A stretch of 64,000 nucleotides of DNA, taken from the NCBI GenBank assembly GCA_902617715.1, contig CACMXS010000004.1, positions 1 to 64,000 of the forward strand. The letters run 5' to 3'. Origin of the DNA: an uncultured Pelagibacteraceae bacterium. Lineage in GTDB: Bacteria; Pseudomonadota; Alphaproteobacteria; Pelagibacterales; Pelagibacteraceae. Position numbers and translations under genes: made by a program. The notes under the pieces are model-generated. The model was not told where the DNA came from and did not search any database. It saw only the letters and a program-made list of their open reading frames with translations. Below, piece after piece: positions 25,815 through 36,440 of this stretch (positions within the stretch are counted from its first letter, which is position 1; every line of letters begins with the position of its first letter).

Positions 25815-26701
25815 GTTGATCTTTTTATCAAAGGCAGTAATTGAGAAAGTAAAACTCCACATAATATAAAAAAACATCCTAACAAATTATTTATTCCTAA
25901 TACTTGATTTAACAGAAACCAAGCTGCAATAGTTGCAAAAACACCCTCTAATGAAAAAATGATTGCTGCTGGAGCAGGTGTTATATTTTTTTGAGCATAA
26001 ATTTGTAAAACAAAAGCAAACCCGCCTGAAAGAATTCCTGCATATAAAATTGAATCTAATTCATTTAAAATATTTTTAATTATGAATTCTTCGTAAATTA
26101 ATCCTATCACAAAAGAAAATAAAGCTACCAATAAAGTTTGGATTGCACCTAAGGTTAAAGGTAAATTATATTTAGTGATAATCATTCCAGTAAAAATTAT
26201 ATGTGTACTCCAAAACAAAGCACCAAATATTACAAGAGTGTCCCCAAGTCTTACTGTAGCATCGTAAAAATTTGTAAGAAGATAGCCACCAATTAGACAT
26301 AAAACAACAGAAGGCCACACACTCCAATGTATTGATTTTTTTTTAAATATAAAAATTATTATTGGTACCATGGGAACATAGAAAATTGTAAAAAATGCTG
26401 CATTCGCCACATCTGTATAAAGAAGAGCAACCTGTTGTAACGCAGAACCTAAAAAAAGTGACAAACCAATTAGAAAAGATAGAACAATAAATGTTTTCAA
26501 ATCTAATTTAAACTCTGATTTAAACTTTTTTACTTCAAATAAGAAAGCAAGAGGAACAATGGCTAAAAATCCTACGAAAAATCTTACAGCATTAAAAGTA
26601 AACGGACCTATATCATCCATGCCTGTATCTTGTGCAATAAATGTAGTTCCCCAAATGAATGTGCACAATAATGCGCTCAATAGTGAAACGGTTTTTGACA
26701 T
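25805..26701 (-). CDS. EamA/DMT-superfamily transporter
   Basis: About 10 TM segments; CTFIWGTTFIAQDTGMDDIGPFTFNAVRF, paired EamA repeats. Confidence 0.88.
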   Translation of the reverse strand: MSKTVSLLSALLCTFIWGTTFIAQDTGMDDIGPFTFNAVRFFVGFLAIVPLAFLFEVKKFKSEFKLDLKTFIVLSFLIGLSLFLGSALQQVALLYTDVANAAFFTIFYVPMVPIIIFIFKKKSIHWSVWPSVVLCLIGGYLLTNFYDATVRLGDTLVIFGALFWSTHIIFTGMIITKYNLPLTLGAIQTLLVALFSFVIGLIYEEFIIKNILNELDSILYAGILSGGFAFVLQIYAQKNITPAPAAIIFSLEGVFATIAAWFLLNQVLGINNLLGCFFILCGVLLSQLLPLIKRSTYK

Positions 26702-26706
26702 ATGCT

Positions 26707-27966
26707 TTAGACTGCTAGCTTATAAGCAAAATTTTTACCTAAATTTTCTTTTAATTCATTATTAAAACGAGCTGCTTCTGCCCCATCAATAATTCTGTGA
26801 TCGTAAGATAATGATAAAGGGAGCATCGTTCTTGTTACAAATTTACCATCTAAAAAAACTTGTTTTTTTTCAGACCTTCCAACTCCTAAAATTGCAACTT
26901 CAGGATAGTTTATAATTGGTGTGAAAAATGATCCACCAATTCCACCTAAACTTGTTATAGTCATAGATCCACCAAACAACTCTTTTTTATCGATTTTAAG
27001 ATTTCTACATTGATCACTTAGATTTTTTAGCTCGGAACTTATTAAATTTATATTTTTATTATCTGCATTTCTAAGTTTTGGAACCATTAAACCATGCGGA
27101 GTATCCACAGCTATCCCAATATGATAATATTTTTTAACAGTCATTTTTCCTTCATCTATTTCATCAATAGAACTATTAAAATTTGGAAACTTTTTTAATG
27201 ATGCTGTCAAAGCTTTAACTATAAAGGCTAAAGGTGTTATTTTTTTCTTTTCGCCTGTATAAATATCAGTCAATGATTTTCTAAATTCTTCAAGCTCTGT
27301 TATGTCTGCCTCATCATGATTAGTGACATGGGGAATGTTCGTCCACGAATTCATTAGATATTTGGATGATAGTTTTTTTACTCTTGGTATATCTTTGATT
27401 TCTACTTCTCCAAATTCAGAATGGGTGTAATCTTGTTTTATCCTTTCATTATTTTTAGTTTTATCGTTTGATGTATTATTTGACCTTGATGCAACAAACA
27501 ACTTAACATCACTCTCAATAACTCTACCTTTTCTTTCACTCCCAACAATTTGGTTAATATCAACGCCAAGTTCTCTTGCAAATTTTCTTACTTTCGGACT
27601 TGCTGATGAAATATTTGTAACTTTATTTTGATGTGTTGTGATCTCATTAATTTCAGATTTTATTGCCTGAACTTTCTTAAATTCTTTTTCAATTATTGGT
27701 TTTTTATGAACCTTTTCTTGAATAGATGAATTATTTTCTAATGTTAGTATTAAATCACCTTCCGAAACTTTATCTCCAACTTTTAATTTTAATGTTTTAA
27801 TTTTGCCATTTAGATTTGATGGAATTTCTACACTTGATTTGTCACTTTCTATTGTTATCAAAGGATCATTTTTTTTTAATGTTTGGCCTTCTGAAACTAA
27901 AACTTCTATCACTTCGACATCTTTGAAATCTCCAATATTAGGTACTTTTATTTCAGTTTCTGACAT
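26707..27966 (-). CDS. aceF: Pyruvate dehydrogenase complex E2, dihydrolipoamide acetyltransferase
   Basis: Lipoyl domain (ITIESDKSSVEIPS), PSBD (SPKVRKFARELGVDINQIVGS), catalytic LSLSYDHRIIDGAEAARF. Confidence 0.93.
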   Translation of the reverse strand: MSETEIKVPNIGDFKDVEVIEVLVSEGQTLKKNDPLITIESDKSSVEIPSNLNGKIKTLKLKVGDKVSEGDLILTLENNSSIQEKVHKKPIIEKEFKKVQAIKSEINEITTHQNKVTNISSASPKVRKFARELGVDINQIVGSERKGRVIESDVKLFVASRSNNTSNDKTKNNERIKQDYTHSEFGEVEIKDIPRVKKLSSKYLMNSWTNIPHVTNHDEADITELEEFRKSLTDIYTGEKKKITPLAFIVKALTASLKKFPNFNSSIDEIDEGKMTVKKYYHIGIAVDTPHGLMVPKLRNADNKNINLISSELKNLSDQCRNLKIDKKELFGGSMTITSLGGIGGSFFTPIINYPEVAILGVGRSEKKQVFLDGKFVTRTMLPLSLSYDHRIIDGAEAARFNNELKENLGKNFAYKLAV

Positions 27967-30900
27967 TATAATTTGGTTGGCATTGGTTTAGTTGGATCAA
28001 TTTTATATTTTTTGATGGCATCTTTTGCAAATTTAGATGCAATTAGTTGTTCTTTGGCCAGTACACTTAGGCCATAAGAAACAACATGTTCTTTATCAAC
28101 TTCAAAAAAATTTCTTAAATTTTTCCTAGTATCACTTCGCCCGAATCCATCTGTTCCTAGTGAATAAAAACTTTTATTTACATAAGGTCTAATTTGATCA
28201 GAATTCATTCTCATATAATCAGAAGCAGCTAGAATAGGTCCCTCGGTTTTACCTAAACACTTTTCAACGTAAGATTTTTTTGGTTCTTTATCTGGGTTTA
28301 AAAGATTGTATCTTTCCACCTCCAAACCATCTTTTCTTAATTCATTAAAACTTGTCACACTCCATATTTCACTATCTATTTGATAATCTTTTTGTAAAAT
28401 TTCTGCACCCTTAATCATTTCCCTTAAAATTGTGCCAGAACCTAAAAATTGAATTTTAGTTTTTTTGTATTTATTAAATTCCTTAATTTTATACATTCCT
28501 TTTAAAATTCCTTCCTCACAATATTTATCTTTTGGCATCTCAGGATGAGGATAATTTTCATTCATAGTTGTAATGTAGTAAAAAACATTTTCATTTTTTT
28601 CATGCATCCTTTTTAATCCTTCTCTAAAAATAACTGCCAACTCATAGTGAAAAGTAGGATCGTATGATACACAATTTGGAATAGTTGAGGCCATAAGATG
28701 ACTGTGACCATCTTGATGTTGCAAACCTTCTCCTGCTAAAGTCGTTCTTCCAGCTGTGGCACCAATTAAAAATCCTCTAGACTGACTGTCTGCACCTGCC
28801 CAAGCAAAATCTCCAATTCTTTGAAATCCAAACATTGAGTAGAAAAGATAAATAGGTATCATTTCGATATCATGGTTCGTGTATGAGGTTCCAGCTGCAA
28901 TCCAAGACGACATCGCTCCAGCTTCTGTAATACCTTCCTCCAATACTTGTCCACTTTTTTCTTCTCTGTATGAGCTTAATTGTGCAGAGTCCTCAGGTTC
29001 ATATTTTTGACCTTCATGAGCATATATTCCAACTTTTTGGAAAAAACCCTCCATACCAAATGTCCTCGCTTCATCTGGAATAATTGGTACCAATCTCGGC
29101 GCAACATTTTTATCTCGTAAAAGATTTGTTAACATTCTCACTAAAGCCATAGTGGTGGACATCTCTTTCTGACCTGTTGAAGCTTTCATATTGTCAAAAA
29201 TATCTTTTGGAGGAGCTTTGATCGGTTTTGCAAAAGTAGTTCTTTCTGGAATAAAACCACCCAACTGAAGTCTTCTCTCTTTAATATATTTTATTTCGGG
29301 TGAATTTTGATCAGGTTTATAATATTCAATATTTTTAACCTGCTGATCAGTTAAGGGAACGTCAAATCTATCTCTATAATACATTAGATCATCAACATCT
29401 AATTTCTTAGTCTGGTGTGTGGTGTTAACACTTTCTCCACTTTTTCCCATTCCGTATCCTTTAATGGTCTTAGCAATAACAACTGTTGGGCTCCCAATAT
29501 TTTTAGATGCCTTGTCATAAGCAGCAAAAACTTTATGAGGATCATGACCGCCTCTATTTAGTCTCCAAATATCCTTGTCTGAAAGGCTTGAAACTAATTC
29601 TTTAGTTTCTTGATATTTTCCAAAAAATTTTTCTCTTACATAGGATCCATTTCTTGCTTTCATTGCTTGGTATTCACCATCAACTGTTTCATTCATTGTT
29701 TTTACTAAGTGGCCTGTTTTATCATTTGCCAATAATTGATCCCAATAAGAACCCCATATAACTTTAATAACATTCCATCCTGCTCCCCTAAAAATTCCTT
29801 CTAATTCTTGAATTATTTTACCATTACCTCGCACAGGTCCATCCAATCTTTGAAGATTACAATTAACAACAAATATTAAATTATCTAATTTTTCTCTTGC
29901 TGCTAAGCCAATTGCACCTAAAGATTCTGGTTCATCCATTTCTCCGTCACCTAAAAATGCCCAAACTTTTCTACCCTCATCTTTAATCAAGCCTCTGTTT
30001 ATTAAATACTTCATGTATCTAGCTTGATAAATTGCCAACATTGGTCCTAATCCCATTGATACAGTTGGAAACTGCCAAAACTTTGGCATCAACCAAGGAT
30101 GTGGATATGAAGACAGACCACCAGGATTAACTTCTTGTCTAAAACTATCTAATTGTTTTTCATTTAATCTTCCTTCAAGAAAAGCTCTTGCATACATACC
30201 AGGAGCACTGTGACCTTGAAAATAAACTAAATCACCTCCAAATTTATTATTTTTAGCCCTCCAAAAATGATTCATCCCAACATCATAAAGAGTTGCTGCA
30301 GAGGCAAAAGTTCCAATGTGTCCACCAAGTTCAGGAAATTTTTTATTAGCTCTCACCACCATTGCCGCAGCATTCCATCTTATTAAGGATCTTATTCTTC
30401 TTTCTATATTTTGATCACCATTAGATTTTTTTTCCTCACTTACAGGAATTGTATTTATATATGGTGTATTTTGTGTATATGGAATATTCGCTCCTTCCAT
30501 ATAAGCTTTATTAATCAATTCTTTAATAAGATAATGAGCCCTTTGATTTCCATCTTTTTTGATGACATCTGAAAGAGACTCAAGCCACTCATTTGTTTCT
30601 AATGGATCAATATCTCCTTTACTAACAACCTGAATTATTTCCTTTTTTTCTTTTTCAATATTTTGAGTTGATTGTTTTTTTTCCTCATTTTTTTTTAAAG
30701 AATTTTCTGCTTCTTGAATCAAGTTTTCGGTGTTTTTTGGAACGTCCTGATGTAAGGAAGATTTTTGACTAGAACTTGTTAAATTTAATATTATATCACC
30801 TTTTGAAACCTTATCTCCAACTTTTACTTCTATAGACTCTATTTTTCCTGAAAATATTGATGGTACTTCAACACTAGATTTGTCACTTTCTATTGTAATA

Positions 30901-31004
30901 ACTGGATCATCTTTTTTAACTTCTTGTCCCTCTTTGACAAGCAATTCAATTACTTCAACATTTTCAAAATCACCTATGTCAGGAACTAATAATTTTTCAG
31001 TCAT
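27966..31004 (-). CDS. aceE: Pyruvate dehydrogenase E1 (homodimeric AceE) with N-terminal lipoyl domain
   Basis: aa 1-75 lipoyl domain (VITIESDKSSVEVPS); remainder AceE (RRIRSLIRWNAAAMVVRANK, GDGEMDEPESLGAI, LQHQDGHSHL). Confidence 0.93.
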   Translation of the reverse strand: MTEKLLVPDIGDFENVEVIELLVKEGQEVKKDDPVITIESDKSSVEVPSIFSGKIESIEVKVGDKVSKGDIILNLTSSSQKSSLHQDVPKNTENLIQEAENSLKKNEEKKQSTQNIEKEKKEIIQVVSKGDIDPLETNEWLESLSDVIKKDGNQRAHYLIKELINKAYMEGANIPYTQNTPYINTIPVSEEKKSNGDQNIERRIRSLIRWNAAAMVVRANKKFPELGGHIGTFASAATLYDVGMNHFWRAKNNKFGGDLVYFQGHSAPGMYARAFLEGRLNEKQLDSFRQEVNPGGLSSYPHPWLMPKFWQFPTVSMGLGPMLAIYQARYMKYLINRGLIKDEGRKVWAFLGDGEMDEPESLGAIGLAAREKLDNLIFVVNCNLQRLDGPVRGNGKIIQELEGIFRGAGWNVIKVIWGSYWDQLLANDKTGHLVKTMNETVDGEYQAMKARNGSYVREKFFGKYQETKELVSSLSDKDIWRLNRGGHDPHKVFAAYDKASKNIGSPTVVIAKTIKGYGMGKSGESVNTTHQTKKLDVDDLMYYRDRFDVPLTDQQVKNIEYYKPDQNSPEIKYIKERRLQLGGFIPERTTFAKPIKAPPKDIFDNMKASTGQKEMSTTMALVRMLTNLLRDKNVAPRLVPIIPDEARTFGMEGFFQKVGIYAHEGQKYEPEDSAQLSSYREEKSGQVLEEGITEAGAMSSWIAAGTSYTNHDIEMIPIYLFYSMFGFQRIGDFAWAGADSQSRGFLIGATAGRTTLAGEGLQHQDGHSHLMASTIPNCVSYDPTFHYELAVIFREGLKRMHEKNENVFYYITTMNENYPHPEMPKDKYCEEGILKGMYKIKEFNKYKKTKIQFLGSGTILREMIKGAEILQKDYQIDSEIWSVTSFNELRKDGLEVERYNLLNPDKEPKKSYVEKCLGKTEGPILAASDYMRMNSDQIRPYVNKSFYSLGTDGFGRSDTRKNLRNFFEVDKEHVVSYGLSVLAKEQLIASKFAKDAIKKYKIDPTKPMPTKL

Positions 31005-31083
31005 TTTTTATGTCTTATACACTATAAAAAGTTGTTAATTGCAAATCTTAACACATTCTGCTCAATTTTTTGACACTCTTTAC

Positions 31084-31215
31084 ATGTATGCTTCAAAAAT
31101 GATTAAAAAGTTATTAAAATCACTCATTCAGCCAAAAGTGCGCACTTATATAGATGCTAAAATATGGATACAAAAAATTTTATTAGAGGAAAAATATGGA
31201 AAGATTAATTCTTAA
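31084..31215 (+). CDS. Possible 43-aa small protein [43 protein letters not shown]
   Basis: Open frame in the aceE-thiolase intergenic region, overlapping the 3' end of the opposite-strand thiolase gene; internal ATG at 31099. Not in the supplied ORF track. Confidence 0.3.
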   Translation: MYASKMIKKLLKSLIQPKVRTYIDAKIWIQKILLEEKYGKINS

Positions 31216-32386
31216 TTCTCTCAACACATAAAGCGACACCCATCCCCCCGCCTATACATAGTGTTGCGCAACCTTTATCTTTTTTTTGTCTTTTCATTTC
31301 ATGCAACAAAGTTACAAGTATTCTTGCACCAGAAGCACCTATAGGATGTCCAAGAGCAATAGCACCACCATTAACATTAACTTTTTTTTCATCAATACCT
31401 AATTCACGAATTACTGCAATGCTTTGAGCGGCAAAAGCCTCATTAATTTCAAATAAATCAATTTCATCTAAACTCCATTTTGCTTTTTTAATTGCCTTAC
31501 GAACAGCTCCAATGGGTCCCAGACCCATTAAAGATGGATCAACTCCAACTGACGACCATGATACAATTTTAGCTAGTGGTTCAATTTGTTTTTTTTCTGC
31601 CTCTTCTAATGAAGTTAATAATAAAGCTGCAGCTCCATCATTGATACCTGAGGAATTTCCTGGAGTGACAGTTCCATTATTCTGAAAAACAGTTTTTAAT
31701 TTCTCTAAATCAGACATTTTTAAACCTTTTCTTGGATGCTCATCAAGAGCTAAGATATTTCCATTATGATTTACTTTTATCATCTCCTCATTAAATTTAT
31801 TATTAGTTATAGCTAACTCTGTTTTTTTTTGAGAGTTGAATGCAAACTCATCTTGTTCTTTTCTTGATATATTAAATTTTTTAGCAACATTTTCTGCTGT
31901 AACACCCATATGATAATTATTAAATGCGTCCATCAATCCATCATTAACCATTGTATCTAACAATTCATTCTCTGAGATTTTTTTTTTATCTCTATAAAAG
32001 ATTGAATGAGGAGATATAGACATATTTTCTTGACCACCTGAAATTACATTTTTTGCTTCTCCCAACTTGATTGATTGATAACCTAATATCACTGCTCTCA
32101 ATCCTGACCCACACACTTGATTAACTATATAAGCAGGTTTTGAAATTGGTATTCCGGCATTTAATGAAGCTTGTCTTGCTGGATTCTGGCCTGTGCCTGC
32201 GGTTAATACCTGACCCATTATTACTTCATCGATGTCCTCTTTATCAAAATTCTGTATTTTTAAAACTTCTTTTATTACTATAGATCCAAGTTGATCAGAT
32301 CTTATTTCTTTTAATGAACCCTTGTAAGTACCTATAGGTGTTCTAATTGCACTTACAATTACTACATCTTTTGATTTATCATCCAT
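31205..32386 (-). CDS. Acetyl-CoA C-acetyltransferase (thiolase)
   Basis: [54 protein letters not shown]. Confidence 0.93.
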   Translation of the reverse strand: MDDKSKDVVIVSAIRTPIGTYKGSLKEIRSDQLGSIVIKEVLKIQNFDKEDIDEVIMGQVLTAGTGQNPARQASLNAGIPISKPAYIVNQVCGSGLRAVILGYQSIKLGEAKNVISGGQENMSISPHSIFYRDKKKISENELLDTMVNDGLMDAFNNYHMGVTAENVAKKFNISRKEQDEFAFNSQKKTELAITNNKFNEEMIKVNHNGNILALDEHPRKGLKMSDLEKLKTVFQNNGTVTPGNSSGINDGAAALLLTSLEEAEKKQIEPLAKIVSWSSVGVDPSLMGLGPIGAVRKAIKKAKWSLDEIDLFEINEAFAAQSIAVIRELGIDEKKVNVNGGAIALGHPIGASGARILVTLLHEMKRQKKDKGCATLCIGGGMGVALCVERIKN

Positions 32387-32459
32387 AAAATTTTCAGTTT
32401 GTCTTATAGCTAAAATACACTAAAAGTTGATATACTGTAATTAAATAAAAATTAATATT

Positions 32460-32536
32460 GCGCCTGTAGCTCAACTGGATAGAGCGCTTGGCTACGGACC
32501 AGGAGGTTCTGGGTTCGACTCCTAGCAGGCGCACCA
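32460..32536 (+). tRNA. tRNA-Arg (anticodon ACG)
   Basis: GCGCCTGTAGCTCAACTGGATAGAGCGCTTGGCTACGGACCAGGAGGTTCTGGGTTCGACTCCTAGCAGGCGCACCA cloverleaf with encoded CCA. Confidence 0.96.
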
Positions 32537-32551
32537 TAATTAGGATTTAAT

Positions 32552-32650
32552 ATGTTAAAATGGTTAATTAATTCATCTCTTCAAATGTCAGTAATATATT
32601 TCTTTATTATAATTTTTATTATTTTAATATTTTTAACTGTTGTACTATAA
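32552..32650 (+). CDS. Possible 32-aa single-TM microprotein MLKWLINSSLQMSVIYFFIIIFIILIFLTVVL
   Basis: Complete ATG-TAA frame in the gap between tRNA-Arg and the thioesterase gene; AGGA upstream. Below the ORF-track size cut-off. Confidence 0.45.
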   Translation: MLKWLINSSLQMSVIYFFIIIFIILIFLTVVL

Positions 32651-32656
32651 AAAATA

Positions 32657-33082
32657 ATGTCTGAAAAATTTGAGCAAATTAGTTTAAAGCCTGGCTTCAT
32701 GAAACACAATGGTGGAGTTTTATTTAGAAATATATCTGACACAGAGTACGAATTTAAATCCACAATAAATGAAAATCACTTGAATGCTGCTGGTATTACA
32801 CATGGAGGCTATTTATCAGCTTTAGTTGATGCTGGTGCTGGAACAGCTGCTCACAGATCAGCAGATAATGCCCCATGTGTTACTATTTCATTAGATTTAA
32901 AGTTTATTGGAGCATCTAAAGTAGGTAATGAAATTATTGGTCATGTTAAAATATTAAAAAAAACTAAAACTTTAGTATTTTTATTTTGTGAGTTAAGATG
33001 TGAAAATAAGATAATTACTTCAGCGTCAGGTGTTTGGAAAATATTAAAAGTAAAGCCTTCAGAATTAGGTCCTGGTGGTTAA
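32657..33082 (+). CDS. PaaI-family hotdog thioesterase
   Basis: NHLNAAGITHGGYLSALVDAGAGTAAHR...TISLDLKFIGASKVGNEIIG hotdog core. Confidence 0.85.
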   Translation: MSEKFEQISLKPGFMKHNGGVLFRNISDTEYEFKSTINENHLNAAGITHGGYLSALVDAGAGTAAHRSADNAPCVTISLDLKFIGASKVGNEIIGHVKILKKTKTLVFLFCELRCENKIITSASGVWKILKVKPSELGPGG

Positions 33083-33225
33083 ATCTTGTTTTTGTGCTAA
33101 ACTAAATTAAAAAATTTAAAAATGAGAACTTTTTATTTAACGATTCGGTCATGTTTTAGTCTATTTTTGTTCTTTAACAACAACTAGATCTAGTAGGCTC
33201 TAAATAACACATACCAAAGATTGAA

Positions 33226-35706
33226 ATGACTAAAAATAAAATTACTGCTGTTCTTGGTCCCACTAATACGGGAAAAACCCATCTTGCAATTGATACTATG
33301 TTGTCTTTTGACAGTGGAATGATTGGCTTTCCCTTGAGGTTATTAGCACGAGAGGTCTACGACAAAGTAGTTTTAAAAACTGGGATGAATAAAGTTGCAC
33401 TAATTACTGGTGAAGAAAAAATTATTCCCTCAAATGCAAAATATTTTCTTTGCACAGTAGAATCTATGCCTATCGATAAAGAATTAGACTTTGTAGCAAT
33501 CGATGAAATACAAATGTGCTCTGATCATGAAAGAGGTCATATTTTTACTGATAGGTTACTAAATATTAGAGGAAACAAATTAACAATGTTCATGGGCTCT
33601 AACACAATTAAAAATATAGTTTCAAAATTAGATGATGATATAGAATTTATAAATAGAGATAGATTATCTAAATTATCTTATTCTGGTCATAAAAAAATCT
33701 CAAGAATAGACAGAAAAACTGCAATAATTGCTTTTTCAGCTGAAGAAGTTTATGCAATAGCAGAATTAATTCGTAGACAAAAAGGTGGTGCTGCAATTGT
33801 AATGGGATCTTTAAGTCCTAAAACAAGAAATGCACAAGTTGAATTATACCAATCTGGAGATGTTGATTTTCTTGTGGCCACAGATGCAATTGGTATGGGT
33901 ATTAATATGGACTTAAATCATGTTTATTTCTCTAATCTAAAAAAATTTGATGGAAAAAAATCGAGGCGATTGAATTTATCAGAAATTGGACAAATTGCAG
34001 GAAGAGCAGGGAGATATTTAAATGATGGTAGTTTTGGCATTACTGGACAGTGTAAAGAGATAAATGCTGAAGAAGTTGATTTACTTGAAAATCATAAATT
34101 TGAAGACTTACAATCATTGTATTGGAGAAATTCAAATCTCAATTTTACTAACTCTTTAATGCTGATTAAATCTTTAGATGAAAAACCTAATAAAAATTGG
34201 CTTAGAAAAATAAATGAATGTGAAGATGAAAAAGCGCTTAAATTTTTTTTAAGGGACAAAAATTTTGAAAATATAGAATTTAATGAGAAAAAATTAAAAC
34301 TTTTATGGGAATGTTGTCAAATACCTGATTTTGTAAAAAAAACTTATGGAAATCATTATGAGGTTATAAGTAATGTCTTTAAATTCTTAAATAGCAAAAA
34401 AGGTAAAATAACGGATGATTTCATGCGACTTCAATTAATTAAATTAGACAAATTGGAGGGAAATGTAGATTCTTTATCAAATAGAATTGCAAATGTCAGA
34501 ACTTGGTCATATGTTTCAAATAAAAATAATTGGATAGAAAACCAAAACTATTGGATTGAAAAAACAAAATTATTAGAAGATAAACTCTCAGATAGACTTC
34601 ATGAAGAACTTACTAAAACATTTATTGATAAACGAGCTAGTGTACTTGCAAGAGGTCTAAAACAAGATATGGAATTTGATACAAAAATTTTAGATAACAA
34701 CGACGTGATGATAGATAATCAATTTATAGGCAAAATAAATGGATTAAAATTAGAATTAGATCTAAAAAAAGGAGCTCTTGAAACAGACATTAAATCTCTT
34801 AAGAAAGCTGCTAGACAAACAGTTGGGCCAGAGTTAGAAAAAAGGATTCAAATGATCATTGATACAAGTTTAATTGAATTAAATGATGATTTCAAAATTT
34901 ACTGGAATAGATTTGTTATTGGTAAATTAATACCTGGTAAAGATTATTTGAATCCTAACATCGATTTAATTGTAGATGATATTTTAGAACAAAATCAAAA
35001 ACAGAAATTAATTAATTTTTTAGAAAAATGGATTAAAAATAAAATTAATACAGTTCTGAAAAGTTTAGTTGATTTAAAAAATATCAAAGAAAAGAATTCT
35101 TCCATTAAAGCTTTGGCTTTTCAACTATATGAAAATAACGGAGTTCTCAAAAGGGAAAAAGTTAATGAGTACTTAAAAAATCTAGAACAAAATGAAAGAA
35201 AAATTTTAAGGGACCTCGGAGTGAAGTTTGGAAGATATCATATTTTTCTCCATAAACTGATCAAACCTGAAGCTGTTTCTTTAAGAACATTGTTATGGAA
35301 AAATTATCATCAAAAAAACTTTAATTTAAAACCTCCAACATTTGGATTAAATTTTATAGAAGATGAGAAATTAGAAAATAAAAATTTCATGCTTTTATGT
35401 GGATTTGAAAAGTTTAATAATTATTTTATAAGAATTGATATTTTAGAAAGATTATTTGTACAAATAATCAATTCTGATACAGATAAAAAAAAAGAGATAA
35501 AATTAGTTCCAGAGATGGTAAATTTATTAGGTTGTAGTAAAGAAAATTTTAAAAAACTAATAAAAAACATGGGATATAAAATAATAGAAAAAAATAATGA
35601 AGTTTTTTTTAAATATTTGCCGGATAAAAAAGTAAAGAAGGATCTAAATAAGAAAAATACAAAAGAAAACCCATTTATAATTTTAAAAAATCTTAATTTT
35701 AATTGA
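33226..35706 (+). CDS. Suv3-like superfamily II DEAD-box-type RNA helicase
   Basis: Walker A AVLGPTNTGKTHLAI, DFVAIDEIQMCSDHERGHIFTDRLL, ATDAIGMGINMDLNHVYFSNLKKFDG, QIAGRAGRY. Confidence 0.88.
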   Translation: MTKNKITAVLGPTNTGKTHLAIDTMLSFDSGMIGFPLRLLAREVYDKVVLKTGMNKVALITGEEKIIPSNAKYFLCTVESMPIDKELDFVAIDEIQMCSDHERGHIFTDRLLNIRGNKLTMFMGSNTIKNIVSKLDDDIEFINRDRLSKLSYSGHKKISRIDRKTAIIAFSAEEVYAIAELIRRQKGGAAIVMGSLSPKTRNAQVELYQSGDVDFLVATDAIGMGINMDLNHVYFSNLKKFDGKKSRRLNLSEIGQIAGRAGRYLNDGSFGITGQCKEINAEEVDLLENHKFEDLQSLYWRNSNLNFTNSLMLIKSLDEKPNKNWLRKINECEDEKALKFFLRDKNFENIEFNEKKLKLLWECCQIPDFVKKTYGNHYEVISNVFKFLNSKKGKITDDFMRLQLIKLDKLEGNVDSLSNRIANVRTWSYVSNKNNWIENQNYWIEKTKLLEDKLSDRLHEELTKTFIDKRASVLARGLKQDMEFDTKILDNNDVMIDNQFIGKINGLKLELDLKKGALETDIKSLKKAARQTVGPELEKRIQMIIDTSLIELNDDFKIYWNRFVIGKLIPGKDYLNPNIDLIVDDILEQNQKQKLINFLEKWIKNKINTVLKSLVDLKNIKEKNSSIKALAFQLYENNGVLKREKVNEYLKNLEQNERKILRDLGVKFGRYHIFLHKLIKPEAVSLRTLLWKNYHQKNFNLKPPTFGLNFIEDEKLENKNFMLLCGFEKFNNYFIRIDILERLFVQIINSDTDKKKEIKLVPEMVNLLGCSKENFKKLIKNMGYKIIEKNNEVFFKYLPDKKVKKDLNKKNTKENPFIILKNLNFN

Positions 35707-35712
35707 GGAAAA

Positions 35713-36114
35713 ATGTTTTTTAAAAAAGATGATAAAAATGATTTAATTGATGTTTGTGCACTTTTAATACATGCTGCCAAGATTGACGAAAATTATTCAC
35801 TAAAGGAAGAAGAAATTATAAAACAAACACTGCACTTAATTGGCGCAGAAAAAGAAAAACTCGATGAAATAATTAAAAATGCGAAGTTAATTGAAAATGA
35901 CTCAAATCAGATTCTTTCCTTCACAAAAAAAGTAAAGAATATGGATAATGAAAATAAAATTCAAATTATTGAGGCATTATGGAAAATTATTTATTCAAAT
36001 AATAACGCAGATATATATGAAACAAACTTGATGAGAAGACTTGCTGGACTATTGTATATTGACAATAAAATTATGGGAGATATTAAGGAAAGAGTTCGCA
36101 AGGAAAACTCATAA
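35713..36114 (+). CDS. TerB-like tellurite-resistance-domain protein
   Basis: [28 protein letters not shown]...; [32 protein letters not shown]. Confidence 0.7.
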   Translation: MFFKKDDKNDLIDVCALLIHAAKIDENYSLKEEEIIKQTLHLIGAEKEKLDEIIKNAKLIENDSNQILSFTKKVKNMDNENKIQIIEALWKIIYSNNNADIYETNLMRRLAGLLYIDNKIMGDIKERVRKENS

Positions 36115-36440
36115 TGACCTACATAGTAAATGATAAATGTATCAAATGTAAACATACGACCTGTGTTGATGTTTGCCCTGTTGATTGCTTTTATGAGGGG
36201 AAAAATATGCTTGTAATTAAACCGGATGAGTGTATAGATTGTGGCGTTTGCGAACCAGAATGTCCTGTTGATGCAATCAAACCTGATACAGAACCTGGTG
36301 CTGAAAATTGGTTAGAACTTAATAAAAAATATTCTGAGATTTGGCCAAATATAACTGAAAAAAAAGATCCACCATCGGATCATGAAAAATATAAAGATGA
36401 AGAAAATAAGTTTGAAAAATATTTTAAAGAAAACCTTTAA
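36114..36440 (+). CDS. fdxA: 7Fe ferredoxin
   Basis: [55 protein letters not shown]. Confidence 0.95.
   Translation: MTYIVNDKCIKCKHTTCVDVCPVDCFYEGKNMLVIKPDECIDCGVCEPECPVDAIKPDTEPGAENWLELNKKYSEIWPNITEKKDPPSDHEKYKDEENKFEKYFKENL

Noticed and set aside
33123-33188. 21-aa ORF MRTFYLTIRSCFSLFLFFNNN upstream of the helicase
   Set aside because: Short, no SD, no distinctive composition.
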